A stretch of 51,990 bases of DNA from Bacteroides sp. CAG:443 (GTDB taxonomy: Bacteria > Bacteroidota > Bacteroidia > Bacteroidales > Bacteroidaceae). Positions within the stretch are counted from its first letter, which is position 1, and each line of letters begins with the position of its first letter. Made by a program: the position numbers and the translations under genes. The stretch is taken from contig FR887798.1 of assembly GCA_000432735.1 (NCBI GenBank), positions 1 to 51,990 on the forward strand. The letters run 5' to 3'. Positions 16,438 through 24,248 of this stretch are shown here, in pieces. The notes under the pieces are model-generated. The model was not told the DNA's origin. It saw nothing but the letters and a program-made list of their open reading frames with translations, and made no database searches.

Positions 16438-16669
16438 TTTCTGTACGGATTTAATTGTTAGTAAAAACTGTTGAATTGTTGAACGCATCTTGTATTAAGT
16501 TGAAACACAAAGATGTACCTTTCAACAGCAACTCAACAAATGCCAACGAAAAGAGAAACAATTATTTTTTCTTTTCAACAGCATATTTTGAATGTTGAGC
16601 CTTTGTTGAAATAATTGTAAGCTAAGCATCAATAAGTTACTTGCTTATTTCAACAATTCAACAAAATAA

Positions 16670-17881
16670 TCAAAGTTTGTCCAGCAATGTTCTACTGACG
16701 GTGTAAAAGCGTCCCACCCTCCTGACTGGAGCAAACCTGCATTCCTTATTATAATCAAACTGATAGGTGGTATAAGTCAGTCCATTGGGGGCAGGTGTCA
16801 ATTTCCAACTTTCTGCAATGATTCTGCGCAAGTGATGCTTTTCGATTTTCACTCCCGAAAGATTCAACAGGTTAAGCAGGTCATTCAAACAAAAAGAAAA
16901 TCTGTCAGTTCCCACGTTGTCCATTATTTCCCTTATCAGTTCCATGACCTCCACTTCGTGTTTGCCACGGTTGCACCGGATGATTCTCAACAAAGCCGCA
17001 GTCTCGGTTAACTTCGGAGAAAACCACATACGGCTTTCCTGTCGGGTTGTCAGTTCCCTATGCTGAAGGAAGTAAAGAAAAGCAGGAATTTCCGAAGTCA
17101 ATTTTTGCAGGAAATTCGTATCGTCACTTTCAAGGCGATGAATCTTCCGTACCCAATAACGTGTTTCGCCCGGGTCAATGATAACAGGTAGATTTTCATT
17201 ATTGGAACAAAGTACGAACTTGGCAAAGAAAGCTATCTCGTCACGGTCTTTACCCTTAGCTTCTACTTTGTAGGACAATGTGGTACTGAGATTCTTCAAT
17301 CGCTCTGAATCTTCCCTGCGGTTCAGTAATACTTCATCTACCACAATGATAAGCTTTCCTGCCCAGTCTGCATTGAACTGGCTACGAAAATCTTCATTCG
17401 TGTTAAAGGTTACATTATTGCGGAACATAGCTTTCAGGAAGTTCAAAAACGTACTCTTTCCCGTATTGCGTTCTTCCGATACCAATAATAGAATCGGCAG
17501 TTTCTGTACAGGTTGCAAGTAAAGAAGTTGCAGATAATCCATTCCCAGCTCATACTGTTCACCGAAGATGTGGCGCACTAAAACCTGAATGTGGGAGAAA
17601 TCTCCTTCCTTTGGTTCGTGTCCTATCGGCTCGTACAGATTCAGAAAATTATCTATCACGTGGCAATAGTTTACATGGTCAGGGACGGTACAGAAACCGT
17701 CGTATTTGGGAACACTCGCTAAATAATCCTTGCCATAATCTTGACGAAGTGTTTCGTTGTTCCATACGATGCGTTTCTTGATATGTCCCCCGTTTAGTCG
17801 GGGCTGGTTCACTATCTTGTAAAGTGTTGTTCCTACCCGCACAAACGGACTTTCATTTTTGAATGCTTCTTTTGTACTCAT
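16670..17881 (-). CDS. SF3-type replicative helicase (DUF5906/D5-like)
   Basis: 403 residues from the ATG at 17881. Walker A 'SEERNTGKSTFLNF' (about 171-184), Walker B 'GKLIIVVDE' (about 213-221), then 'FVLCSNN' (sensor/motif C) and 'RYWVRKI'. This is the phage/plasmid D5-like helicase layout, used with a primase to start replication of a mobile element. The longer frame (to 18013) overlaps the upstream HTH gene; the ATG at 17881 follows that gene's stop by 4 bp and is preferred. Operon: HTH - helicase - primase. Confidence 0.88.
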   Translation of the reverse strand: MSTKEAFKNESPFVRVGTTLYKIVNQPRLNGGHIKKRIVWNNETLRQDYGKDYLASVPKYDGFCTVPDHVNYCHVIDNFLNLYEPIGHEPKEGDFSHIQVLVRHIFGEQYELGMDYLQLLYLQPVQKLPILLLVSEERNTGKSTFLNFLKAMFRNNVTFNTNEDFRSQFNADWAGKLIIVVDEVLLNRREDSERLKNLSTTLSYKVEAKGKDRDEIAFFAKFVLCSNNENLPVIIDPGETRYWVRKIHRLESDDTNFLQKLTSEIPAFLYFLQHRELTTRQESRMWFSPKLTETAALLRIIRCNRGKHEVEVMELIREIMDNVGTDRFSFCLNDLLNLLNLSGVKIEKHHLRRIIAESWKLTPAPNGLTYTTYQFDYNKECRFAPVRRVGRFYTVSRTLLDKL

Positions 17882-17885
17882 AGTT

Positions 17886-18236
17886 TTAGCGTTTACGTTT
17901 GAAACATTTCTGAATGCTGATTGCCGAATCGCAATTTTCATTACTGCTTGAAACCAGTTGCTGGTGTGCCCACTCAATAAGAGCTTTGCGGGAAAAGACA
18001 AGTTTGTTTCCATACTTCATAAAAGGTATTTGTTCTTGCGAAGTCATTTTGTACAATTTTGCCTTTGAAGTCGGGAATCCGTTATCTTCCAATACTTTCA
18101 GCGCATTGGGCATACTTAGTGTATCAGGCAAATCAGAACTGAACATAGCCTGTTGATTTCCTGAAAAGAATTTTGAAACCGCATTGAATACAGCTTCTTG
18201 AATTTGCTCCTCTGTTGCGACAATAATATTTGCCAT
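17886..18236 (-). CDS. helix-turn-helix protein, excisionase-like
   Basis: 116 residues from the ATG at 18236 (two codons inside the longest frame). 'LPDTLSMPNALKVLEDNGFPTSKAKLYKMTSQEQIPFMKYGNKLVFSRKALIEWAHQQL' is an HTH_17/MerR-like DNA-binding domain of the kind found in excisionases and replication-control proteins of Bacteroides elements. First gene of the replication operon. It could be the recombination directionality factor of element 1, or a regulator. Confidence 0.78.
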   Translation of the reverse strand: MANIIVATEEQIQEAVFNAVSKFFSGNQQAMFSSDLPDTLSMPNALKVLEDNGFPTSKAKLYKMTSQEQIPFMKYGNKLVFSRKALIEWAHQQLVSSSNENCDSAISIQKCFKRKR

Positions 18237-18396
18237 AATCAAACATTTTAGGGGTTAGACAATAAGCTGTCGTCACAGCTATCTCAACGTTGATGATGCA
18301 AAGGAAAAACAAAAAGAAGAGCTTATAAAACGAATAAATATCTGCATTAACAAAGACAAAAGAAGACATTAGCTGCCACAAGAAGACATACAAATA

Positions 18397-18439
18397 ATGC
18401 CATTCAGAGGTTTGGAAGCGTCTGTCCTCAGAATGGCAT
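18397..18439. repeat. 14-bp inverted repeat between operons of element 1
   Basis: ATGCCATTCAGAGG (18397-18410) and CCTCAGAATGGCAT (18426-18439) pair in 13 of 14 positions around a 15-nt loop. On the minus strand it is followed by TTATTTG. Terminator of the int-albA-HTH operon, or an operator; the terminator reading fits the position better. Confidence 0.55.
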
Positions 18440-18481
18440 CAAATGGCACTTTTGATATAGATGATAAATTGAAATGTGATT

Positions 18482-18889
18482 TTATTGTTTTTGCTTGCGC
18501 AATTGCTCCGTTACTTCATCCACATTAAAATAATCAAAGCATACATGCGGGTCTTGGCAGGGTTTTATTAATCCGTCTTTTATCCATTTGTTTACAGATG
18601 CGGGTGTGGTTCTCATCCATTTGGCTAAATGAGTATTTGTCACCAAATATCTTCCGTTCAGTTGGGTAAGAGTATGTTTGTTTGCGGAGAATCCACGTTG
18701 CAAGCGGTCTATCAGTACATCTATGTCCTTCTTTATGATTTTAGGGGCAGGTTTGTTTTCCTTAATACTTATCTCAATAGAAGTCATATCAAAGTTTGCC
18801 AGCTGAGGGAGTTGGGACAACTCCGCAATCAGATACTGGGCACATCTCAGGTCTTTGATTTTGAATGTCAATTGCTTTCGTCTTGGCAT
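18482..18889 (-). CDS. helix-turn-helix protein, third gene of the integrase operon
   Basis: 135 residues. The C-terminal half carries an HTH ('LNGRYLVTNTHLAKWMRTTPASVNKWIKDGLIKP', about 78-112). The N-terminal half has no recognised fold. Its start overlaps the end of the AlbA-type gene by 22 bp, so the two are translationally coupled. Possible excisionase or regulator. Confidence 0.75.
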   Translation of the reverse strand: MPRRKQLTFKIKDLRCAQYLIAELSQLPQLANFDMTSIEISIKENKPAPKIIKKDIDVLIDRLQRGFSANKHTLTQLNGRYLVTNTHLAKWMRTTPASVNKWIKDGLIKPCQDPHVCFDYFNVDEVTEQLRKQKQ

Positions 18890-20424
18890 AGTAGTAATGA
18901 TTTTCCTTTTTCTGTAGTATAATATTTCTGAAAACGGCTATTGGGCTTGTCAGGAACAGTCATTGCCAGTAGTTCTTCCGAAATCAAAGGGTTTATATAT
19001 TTTCTCTTAAATTTCGTTCTATCGCTAAAATTGAGCGAAGCAATAATTTGTGTTAAAGTGTTTTCGTACAAACACATTTCCAAAATAGTTCTTATTTCCT
19101 TTTGACTTAGTGCCAACTTAGTGCCGACTTGATGCCAACTTAGTGCTGACTTAGTGCCGACTTGCTCCCGACTTGTCGGCATATTTTCTGCAAGCTCAAA
19201 CTCTTTAGGGTCACGATAGGTAATTGAAAAGATAAACTCCTCTCCACTATGTATCTCTATTTCAGAGTTTTCAAAATACAACGGAGCATATTTCCGAATA
19301 TTTTTCTGTCCCGATCCAAGTTCTTCAGCCCATTTCATCTCACGGAACACCTTTGTTATTAGCGGATTCTTTGTACGGGTGCGCCAATCATTTATATCTA
19401 TATCCCCTGTTTGGAAAGGTTTCGTCCAATTCTCCGTTATAACCCGGTCGCGGAATATGAGAAACTTATTGGTATATGAACTGATATACTCACGGTGCAG
19501 AAGTGTATTCGAAATCACTTCTCTGAATATCATTACCCGTAAATCCAAACGGTCTATACCGTTGTCTGCCAAACGGAATTTGTCTGGCATATTGCGCTGC
19601 ACAAAATTCAGTAAACGGATATATGACTGAATCAAGTTTGCACATATCATATCCCGGTCATTGTAACGAATATCAGGGTCGGTAGGGAGCGGATGCAAGA
19701 AACGCTCGTAAGACATACTGCGGTAAATGGCATCCGTACGATGCCACGGACAACAGTTCAGAATAGTCTGTTCCTTGCCAAATAAGAGAATAGCAGCCAA
19801 CTTATATCCTTCCTTGTTTGTACCTCGTTGCCTACCCCAAAACAGACTTTTCAGGAATTTTTCATTTGTCATACTCAACCACGGATGATTGGAGTTATGA
19901 ATAGAAATGTGGCTACGCATAATTTTGAACGATTCTTCGTCCATATCTTCCAAGGTCACATCGGGAAACACTTCGTTTTCGGAAGATTCCTTTTCTTTTC
20001 GCATGAACATATTCTTAACCAAATAGGTATGTTTTGACACATCATTGTCCGCATCACCCCAACGGTCGAAGAAACGATTCTTGTATCTATGCACTTGTTC
20101 ACTTTCAGGTACATTCAAATACAAGATAATTTTATCGTCTATCTCCGCCTGTTCCGGTGTGATTGGCATTGGAGGGAGAAATTGTTCAGGATTATTCAGC
20201 GTATTGATAATGCTTTTGGTCATATCTGTTACACATTTAGGGTTAATTCCCAATATTGTGCCATCATCATCTACTCCTAAAAAGATATATCCTCCCTCTG
20301 CATTCAAGAAAGAGCATACGGTTTCATACACAGATGCCGAAACCTTATCCGTACATTTTTTGAATTCTACTCGCTTATTCTCGCCATGCGAAAGCAAGTC
20401 CTTTATTTTATTTGTTGGTAACAT
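18868..20424 (-). CDS. AlbA_2/Schlafen-type putative DNA-binding protein with C-terminal winged helix
   Basis: 518 residues. The N-terminal AlbA_2 domain (about 1-125) has 'ENKRVEFKKC' and 'SFLNAEGGYIFLGVDDDGTILGI'. The middle is the ATP-binding-like HATPase_c_4 part ('IFREVISNTLLHREY', 'NPLITKVFREMKWAEELGSGQKNI'). The C-terminus is a winged helix ('SQKEIRTILEMCL....ASLNFSDRTKFKRKYINPLISEELL'). Such proteins are annotated as transcriptional regulators or ATP-binding proteins and are frequent in mobile elements; molecular role unsettled. It lies 10 bp downstream of the integrase in the same operon. The linker before the winged helix is encoded by a tandem 11-bp repeat (19109-19174). Confidence 0.85.
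   Translation of the reverse strand: MLPTNKIKDLLSHGENKRVEFKKCTDKVSASVYETVCSFLNAEGGYIFLGVDDDGTILGINPKCVTDMTKSIINTLNNPEQFLPPMPITPEQAEIDDKIILYLNVPESEQVHRYKNRFFDRWGDADNDVSKHTYLVKNMFMRKEKESSENEVFPDVTLEDMDEESFKIMRSHISIHNSNHPWLSMTNEKFLKSLFWGRQRGTNKEGYKLAAILLFGKEQTILNCCPWHRTDAIYRSMSYERFLHPLPTDPDIRYNDRDMICANLIQSYIRLLNFVQRNMPDKFRLADNGIDRLDLRVMIFREVISNTLLHREYISSYTNKFLIFRDRVITENWTKPFQTGDIDINDWRTRTKNPLITKVFREMKWAEELGSGQKNIRKYAPLYFENSEIEIHSGEEFIFSITYRDPKEFELAENMPTSREQVGTKSALSWHQVGTKLALSQKEIRTILEMCLYENTLTQIIASLNFSDRTKFKRKYINPLISEELLAMTVPDKPNSRFQKYYTTEKGKSLLLCQDESN
19109..19174 (-). repeat. six-unit 11-bp tandem repeat inside the AlbA-type gene
   Basis: On the coding strand the units read AAGTCGGGAGC, AAGTCGGCACT, AAGTCAGCACT, AAGTTGGCATC, AAGTCGGCACT, AAGTTGGCACT. 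Three units (33 bp) encode the 11-residue repeat QVGTKSALSWH. Because 11 is not a multiple of 3, gain or loss of one unit shifts the frame. Confidence 0.88.
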
Positions 20425-20434
20425 ACTGTTTCGT

Positions 20435-21706
20435 TTATAATACTTTTACCGCTTCGTCTATTACACTACTGGCAAAACTATCCAAGTAAGTATTGGTCGT
20501 TGCCAAATCGCTGTGCCCTAATATCTGTGAGATAACTTCTCTCGGTACTTGATTGTCCTGCAAAGTCATTGCCATTGTATGGCGGCTTACGTAGCTTGTC
20601 AACTTCATGTCTGTAATCTCCAAAGCTTTCGCTAAGTTACTCAAATTCTTGTTATTGCGTCCAAAACGGCTACGAATATGATTATAAAGTTGCTCTCCTT
20701 TATATCCTGCAATAGAAACTATTGGCAGCAAGTAATCTTCTACTAACAATGTATTGGCGGAAAACCAATCCATTAACTCTTGGATTTCAGGGGTTATCTT
20801 AATCTGAATAGGTTTGACTTTCTTAGCTTCTTTTGTTTTATTCCGTTTATAGACAATATAATTCCCACCGTTATAACGGATAATATTCTTTTTAGTTAGC
20901 AATGCTGCATCTATAAACGATATGCCATAGCAGTAATACGAAAAAAGGAACAATTTTCTTGTTCTTTCAAGTACGTTATTGTCCATGACTGTAGTTTTTA
21001 GTTTCAACATAGAGTCATGTGGTAAATAGCGTTTGGTCGTTTCTTCTTCCAATGATGAAATGCTAAAACCGCCTTTGCCAAATGGGTAAGTTGTTTCTGA
21101 CGCTTCACCATCTTGGATAGCTTTATTCAATACTGCACGCAAAGTCTTAAAATAGAACTTCCGAGTATTCCCTTTACATTCACGTTTTTGTAAAAACACA
21201 TCAAAAGATTTTACATATTTAATATCTATTTCAGGGAAAACACGTTCAGGCAGTTTCTCATCAAAGAGTTCTAATACGTGAAGTGTTCTGCTATAGCAAT
21301 TGGCATTGCCAATATGATTGGTATCTTTATAAGTTTGAATTAGATTTTCAAAGAATTCCTTTACATTTCCTTTGTTTGAGTAGTGAAAAAATTCTTGTTC
21401 GAATTGATTTAGTGTCCAATCAATTTTATTAGCATCAAAATCTGCTATAATGCGAAGTATCTCCGATTTCTTTTGCGTTAACCATTCATTGAGGTATATT
21501 CGGTCTGGATGTAATTTGGGGACACGCTTATCTGTGACAAACATTTCAAGTTTGTCATTCCATTGATGTGGTTCTGCATAAATGCCTAACGCCATCACCT
21601 TTCGTTTGTTATTCTTGCGAACAACCAACCAAATAGCATATCCTTCTTTATAGTGATATTTATCGGCTATCCACATTTTAAATGAAGCATACTTCATAAG
21701 CGACAC
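20435..21706 (-). CDS. tyrosine site-specific integrase of element 1
   Basis: 423 residues. N-terminal arm-binding part (about 1-95), SAM-like core-binding domain (about 105-205) and catalytic domain. Seen: 'YVSRHTMAMTLQDNQVPREVISQILGHSDLATTNTYLD' with Arg II, the LGH histidine and the nucleophile Tyr. Odd: the Arg I position, normally R-G or L-R in 'TGLRFSD'-type motifs, reads 'YYCYGISFIDAALL', with Tyr where Arg is expected. It is adjacent to attR and should recombine the tRNA-Pro 3' end. Start may be Met 1 (21706) or Met 4 (21697). First gene of an operon with the AlbA-type and HTH genes. Confidence 0.92.
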   Translation of the reverse strand: MSLMKYASFKMWIADKYHYKEGYAIWLVVRKNNKRKVMALGIYAEPHQWNDKLEMFVTDKRVPKLHPDRIYLNEWLTQKKSEILRIIADFDANKIDWTLNQFEQEFFHYSNKGNVKEFFENLIQTYKDTNHIGNANCYSRTLHVLELFDEKLPERVFPEIDIKYVKSFDVFLQKRECKGNTRKFYFKTLRAVLNKAIQDGEASETTYPFGKGGFSISSLEEETTKRYLPHDSMLKLKTTVMDNNVLERTRKLFLFSYYCYGISFIDAALLTKKNIIRYNGGNYIVYKRNKTKEAKKVKPIQIKITPEIQELMDWFSANTLLVEDYLLPIVSIAGYKGEQLYNHIRSRFGRNNKNLSNLAKALEITDMKLTSYVSRHTMAMTLQDNQVPREVISQILGHSDLATTNTYLDSFASSVIDEAVKVL

Positions 21707-21785
21707 AAATTACTGACATTTTATTCTGCTAAAAAGATATTGGACTATAGTATTCAGATTACCAATAAATTATCTACTCTATTTT

Positions 21786-21803
21786 ACTGACGGATTACTG
21801 ACG
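21786..21803 (+). repeat. arm-type repeat, right end of element 1
   Basis: ACTGACGGATTACTGACG, identical in sequence and orientation to 4992-5009. A half-copy (TTACTGAC) lies nearby at 21711-21718, next to the integrase start. Confidence 0.7.
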
Positions 21804-21921
21804 TTTGTACGATAAATATAGATAATCAGATGTAAATAATACCAATACTTCCGTTTCTTATTCGTTGGCAAATATACTGAAAAACAATTAGATATAAAAA
21901 TATAGGAAATAAATGGATAGC

Positions 21922-21969
21922 TCTGGGGGGCGTGTGGTCGCTGGTTCGAATCCAGTCACCCCGACTGGT
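21922..21969 (+). repeat. attR of element 1 / attL of element 2 (48-bp direct repeat, copy 2)
   Basis: Exact copy of tRNA-Pro positions 4895-4942 (anticodon loop to 3' end plus 5 bp). The 5' half of the tRNA is not duplicated, so this copy is not a tRNA gene. Confidence 0.9.
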
Positions 21970-22002
21970 AAGGCTTGACTATTAATTAGTTAAGCCTTTT
22001 TT
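21970..22002 (+). terminator. rho-independent terminator beside the middle att site
   Basis: AAGGCTTGACT - loop ATTAATT - AGTTAAGCCTT followed by TTTTT. Different sequence but same placement as the terminators after the other two att copies. Confidence 0.8.
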
Positions 22003-22020
22003 GTTCCGTTTTTGTTCCGC
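22003..22020 (+). repeat. arm-type repeat, left end of element 2
   Basis: GTTCCGTTTTTGTTCCGC: two GTTCCG copies 11 bp apart. The same 18-mer is at 30820-30837, with an inverted single copy (CGGAAC) at 30801-30806. Confidence 0.7.
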
Positions 22021-22367
22021 TAGATTCAAGGATAAGCGATTTTTCTTGTAGATATAACCTATTATAATTATATTTGCTTGGTGCCTAAGAGCAGGCACTC
22101 TTTTGAATCCAGAAAAGGAGTTGAGACCTAGGTTTCACTCCTTTTTTTGTTTTGTCCACGATAAAAGCGACCTCCAGTTTCCAGAATGCCGCTTATTTAG
22201 CCGAGTCATTTACAAGTATATCATTTATACACCACTATGCAATTCCCCTACAAATCCTGTCTGTAAGCTATCTTATGTAAATCCACATGCCCCAGGTGAC
22301 GGATCACGACCCCAGGGAGTACGGAAAAGGGAGCCGCTTCCGTGACTCCCTTCTATTGCATTCCCCT
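22021..22367. other. non-coding left end of element 2
   Basis: No convincing gene. It holds a small hairpin GTGCCT-AAGAGC-AGGCAC (22081-22098), a terminator (22114-22149), and an inverted repeat GGGAGT.ACGGAA / TTCCGTGACTCCC (22315-22326 / 22338-22350) just downstream of the 47-residue gene, which may be that gene's terminator or a processing hairpin. Confidence 0.5.
22114..22149. terminator. strong hairpin terminator
   Basis: AAAGGAGT (22114-22121) pairs with ACTCCTTT (22137-22144), and the enclosed bases extend the stem almost to the TA centre. The plus strand continues with a T-run; the minus strand also has TTTTC, so it may work both ways and close the minus-strand operon of element 2. 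Confidence 0.7.
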
Positions 22368-22511
22368 TCAGTTTCCGAACAGCCCCAGCCTCCAGCCGGA
22401 AAAGGCTGTCATACCCAGACCCAGCACGTTGCTCGCACCCGTTTCGCTTTCTGTAGCCACCATCAGCAGGAACCCCACTGCCAGCAGCACGATATTGAAT
22501 CTACGCTTCAT
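22368..22511 (-). CDS. small single-pass membrane protein
   Basis: 47 residues, not in a long frame and easily missed. It starts with ATG at 22511, overlapping the end of the preceding gene by 11 bp. Sequence begins MKRRFNIVLLAVGFLLMVATESE: two Arg, then a hydrophobic helix of about 15 residues, then 'GASNVLGLGMTAFSGWRLGLF'. It has the look of small membrane proteins carried by Bacteroides phages and elements; could be a holin-like or regulatory peptide, but nothing proves this. Confidence 0.6.
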   Translation of the reverse strand: MKRRFNIVLLAVGFLLMVATESETGASNVLGLGMTAFSGWRLGLFGN

Positions 22512-23115
22512 AAGACATACTTTTATCTGATAATAGCCTAATCTTTTCAGTCAGGCGTTTACTGGCCATTAAGTCAAACTGAGCAAACTTTTCTCTGATA
22601 CCATTTACTTGAGTACATGCGTTGTTCACATCATTAAGGCTCGTTATCAAAGCTTCCCTGCAATCATGTAAATAGCATGTGATAGCCTGTTCCTTCTCGA
22701 GCATCAGTCTTACTCTTGACAAACTATTATCTGACAGTTCTGAATAATCTGCATAAAAAGTTCTTGGTTTTCCATCCAATGAAACATCAACCCTATTTAA
22801 CAGGTCTCTTTTGTTCTGGAAATTCTGGTATGATTTATTTCTGAACTCAGCATAACTTTTCATCTTGCCTTCGATTTCTTCTTTAGTTAAGTTCTTGGCT
22901 TCGAATAACGCCAAATGAAGGTACTCTGCACAATCTGAGTAAAATGCAGTATGTTCAATTTCAATCTTTAGAAGCCGTTCTACTCTGTATTGTTCTGTAG
23001 CCTTGTCAGTATAGAGTTTTTTGAGTTTGCGTCTTTCTTGTTCACTTTCATTTAACTTTATCTGTAGCTTAATCACTGAATCCAAATTCACCTGGGTTTT
23101 CTTTCTTGTTTTCAT
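22501..23115 (-). CDS. uncharacterised coiled-coil protein of element 2
   Basis: 204 residues from the ATG at 23115. N-terminal coiled coil ('LQIKLNESEQERRKLKKLYTDKATEQYRVERLLKIEIE'), then charged helical segments; no signal peptide and no recognised domain. The longer frame to 23160 is Pro-rich and less likely. Coupled to the 47-residue membrane protein by overlapping stop and start. Function unknown. Confidence 0.72.
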   Translation of the reverse strand: MKTRKKTQVNLDSVIKLQIKLNESEQERRKLKKLYTDKATEQYRVERLLKIEIEHTAFYSDCAEYLHLALFEAKNLTKEEIEGKMKSYAEFRNKSYQNFQNKRDLLNRVDVSLDGKPRTFYADYSELSDNSLSRVRLMLEKEQAITCYLHDCREALITSLNDVNNACTQVNGIREKFAQFDLMASKRLTEKIRLLSDKSMSYEA

Positions 23116-23171
23116 GCCTTTATATCTTTGTGGTGGGGGGGACTTTGAAAGTACCCCCACCGGGTTAATAA

Positions 23172-23507
23172 TTATCCTATCTTTATCAAATTTGCCACTT
23201 TAAACGACCTGTAAGCCTGTTTCTCGTTGTCATAGTATGTGATGAGGCTTTCATTTCTTTTGCGCTCTGTGCCTTTTGTTTCAGGTATCAAGCCATCTTT
23301 AAGCGTACCCCATGCAGTCCGGATTTCACCGTTCAACTTTTGATAGAAGAACTTTACTACACCGTTCTTTAAGGCTGATTTCAGTTTCAGCACTAACCAA
23401 GCCTGTTTCATAGCCTCAGCCATAGAAAAACCGTATACTTTTACAAGCATCCAAGCCTGTTTCATCAAATCACGCATCTTGTTTTTAAATTCTGTTGCCA
23501 TAGTCAT
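23172..23507 (-). CDS. SH3-barrel-like (DUF2693-type) small protein
   Basis: 111 residues. Helical N-terminus with two similar segments ('MKQAWMLVKVYGFSMAEAMKQAWLVLKL'), then a beta-rich part 'GVVKFFYQKLNGEIRTAWGTLKDGLIP' and 'ITYYDNEKQAYRSFKVANLI'. The second part matches my memory of the DUF2693/SH3-barrel proteins widespread in Bacteroides phages and elements. Role unknown. Met 3 (23501) is an alternative start. Confidence 0.72.
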   Translation of the reverse strand: MTMATEFKNKMRDLMKQAWMLVKVYGFSMAEAMKQAWLVLKLKSALKNGVVKFFYQKLNGEIRTAWGTLKDGLIPETKGTERKRNESLITYYDNEKQAYRSFKVANLIKIG

Positions 23508-23526
23508 ATATCTTTAACCGTTAATA

Positions 23527-23820
23527 TTATGCTGCCAGTCTTTCAACGCTTCTTTCAATCTCTGTAAGGTCGCAATCTACATCTACTTCGTTGCCGTCCT
23601 CGTCATAGGCTTCTACGCTGTCAATGCAAACAGAAACGTAAGTAGTTACCCATGCGCCGGTACCGTTGAAATAATCATCCTCGCAATAACCGTCAATCTC
23701 AAAGCTACCATCGACAACTACCAGAGTATTGTTTACTTCTACCTCAACAGAGAATGTACCGTTGTTACCCTCGATGTTTTCTACTATCGCATTTGCTATT
23801 GTTTCGTTTATTGCTTTCAT
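23527..23820 (-). CDS. small acidic protein, first gene of the leftward operon
   Basis: 97 residues from the ATG at 23820. Very acidic with alternating beta-type residues ('GTFSVEVEVNNTLVVVDGSFEIDGYCEDDYF'). No family recognised. The longer frame to 23856 overlaps the -7 box (23854-23861) and is rejected. Divergent from the repressor gene, so probably repressed by it. Confidence 0.72.
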   Translation of the reverse strand: MKAINETIANAIVENIEGNNGTFSVEVEVNNTLVVVDGSFEIDGYCEDDYFNGTGAWVTTYVSVCIDSVEAYDEDGNEVDVDCDLTEIERSVERLAA

Positions 23821-23853
23821 ATTGATTATACCTTTTATGTTCTTTTTCTGATG

Positions 23854-23861
23854 CAAATATA
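23854..23861 (-). promoter_or_regulatory. -7 element of the leftward promoter of element 2
   Basis: TATATTTG on the minus strand, 33 bp before the ATG at 23820. It overlaps a half-site (ATGCAAA, 23851-23857) of the palindrome found at the divergent repressor promoter. Confidence 0.65.
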
Positions 23862-23960
23862 GCGTAAATGATATAATCTACCAAATGATTAAGAGTAAAA
23901 ATATACCATGTGGGTTATATTTAACATTTATTTATGCCTTAAACGCTATAATTTTGTCTT

Positions 23961-23981
23961 TAATGCAATATATTTGCATTA
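23961..23981. promoter_or_regulatory. palindromic operator over the repressor promoter
   Basis: TAATGCAA - 5 bp - TTGCATTA, perfect 8-bp arms, overlapping the -7 box TATATTTG (23969-23976) of the Cro/CI-type gene. Likely autoregulatory operator. The 11-mer TAAATGATATA also occurs beside both divergent promoters (23865-23875 and 23987-23997). Confidence 0.7.
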
Positions 23982-24002
23982 TAACTTAAATGATATACGA
24001 GT

Positions 24003-24248
24003 ATGGAATCAAGAATTAAAGAACTATTAAAAGAAAGAGGTATTACGATTAGTAATTTGGCGGAACAAATAGGTACAACACAAACCAGCCTTAGCCGTGC
24101 TTTGGGCGAAAATGGAAACCCTACTTATGACACGTTAAATAAAATAGCCAAAGTGTTAGATGTTGATATGTCAGAATTATTTAAAAGTAACGGTCTTTCC
24201 CTCACTTGTCCACATTGCGGAAAGGAGATAAATATCAAGGTTGAGTAA
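24003..24248 (+). CDS. Cro/CI-family (XRE) repressor
   Basis: 81 residues. HTH at about 10-65 ('ITISNLAEQIGTTQTSLSRALGENGNPTYDTLNKIAKVLDV'), followed by a Cys pair 'LTCPHCGKEINIKV' (about 68-81) that looks like half a zinc ribbon. It is the only rightward gene of element 2 and is divergent from the 23527-28753 leftward genes, the usual position of a lysogeny-type repressor. Confidence 0.88.
   Translation: MESRIKELLKERGITISNLAEQIGTTQTSLSRALGENGNPTYDTLNKIAKVLDVDMSELFKSNGLSLTCPHCGKEINIKVE

Larger units (their letters stand above)
4895..21969. mobile_element. element 1: mobilizable genomic island integrated in tRNA-Pro
   Basis: Bounded by exact 48-bp direct repeats derived from the tRNA 3' end, with a tyrosine integrase at the right end (20435-21706) and matching 18-bp arm-type repeats inside both ends. 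It carries a relaxase, a MobC-like protein, a candidate oriT, a primase and an SF3-type helicase, but no type IV secretion or coupling genes, so it would be an integrative mobilizable element needing a helper, comparable in logic to the NBU elements of Bacteroides. Cargo fills 5.1-13.3 kb. Confidence 0.88.

Noticed and set aside
21922..21969. second tRNA-Pro gene
   Set aside because: Only the 3' half is present; the acceptor 5' strand and D-arm are missing, so it is an att duplicate.
22103..22541. rightward frames of 80 and 84 codons at the left end of element 2
   Set aside because: They cross a strong terminator hairpin and inverted repeats and overlap the better-supported small minus-strand gene at 22368-22511.
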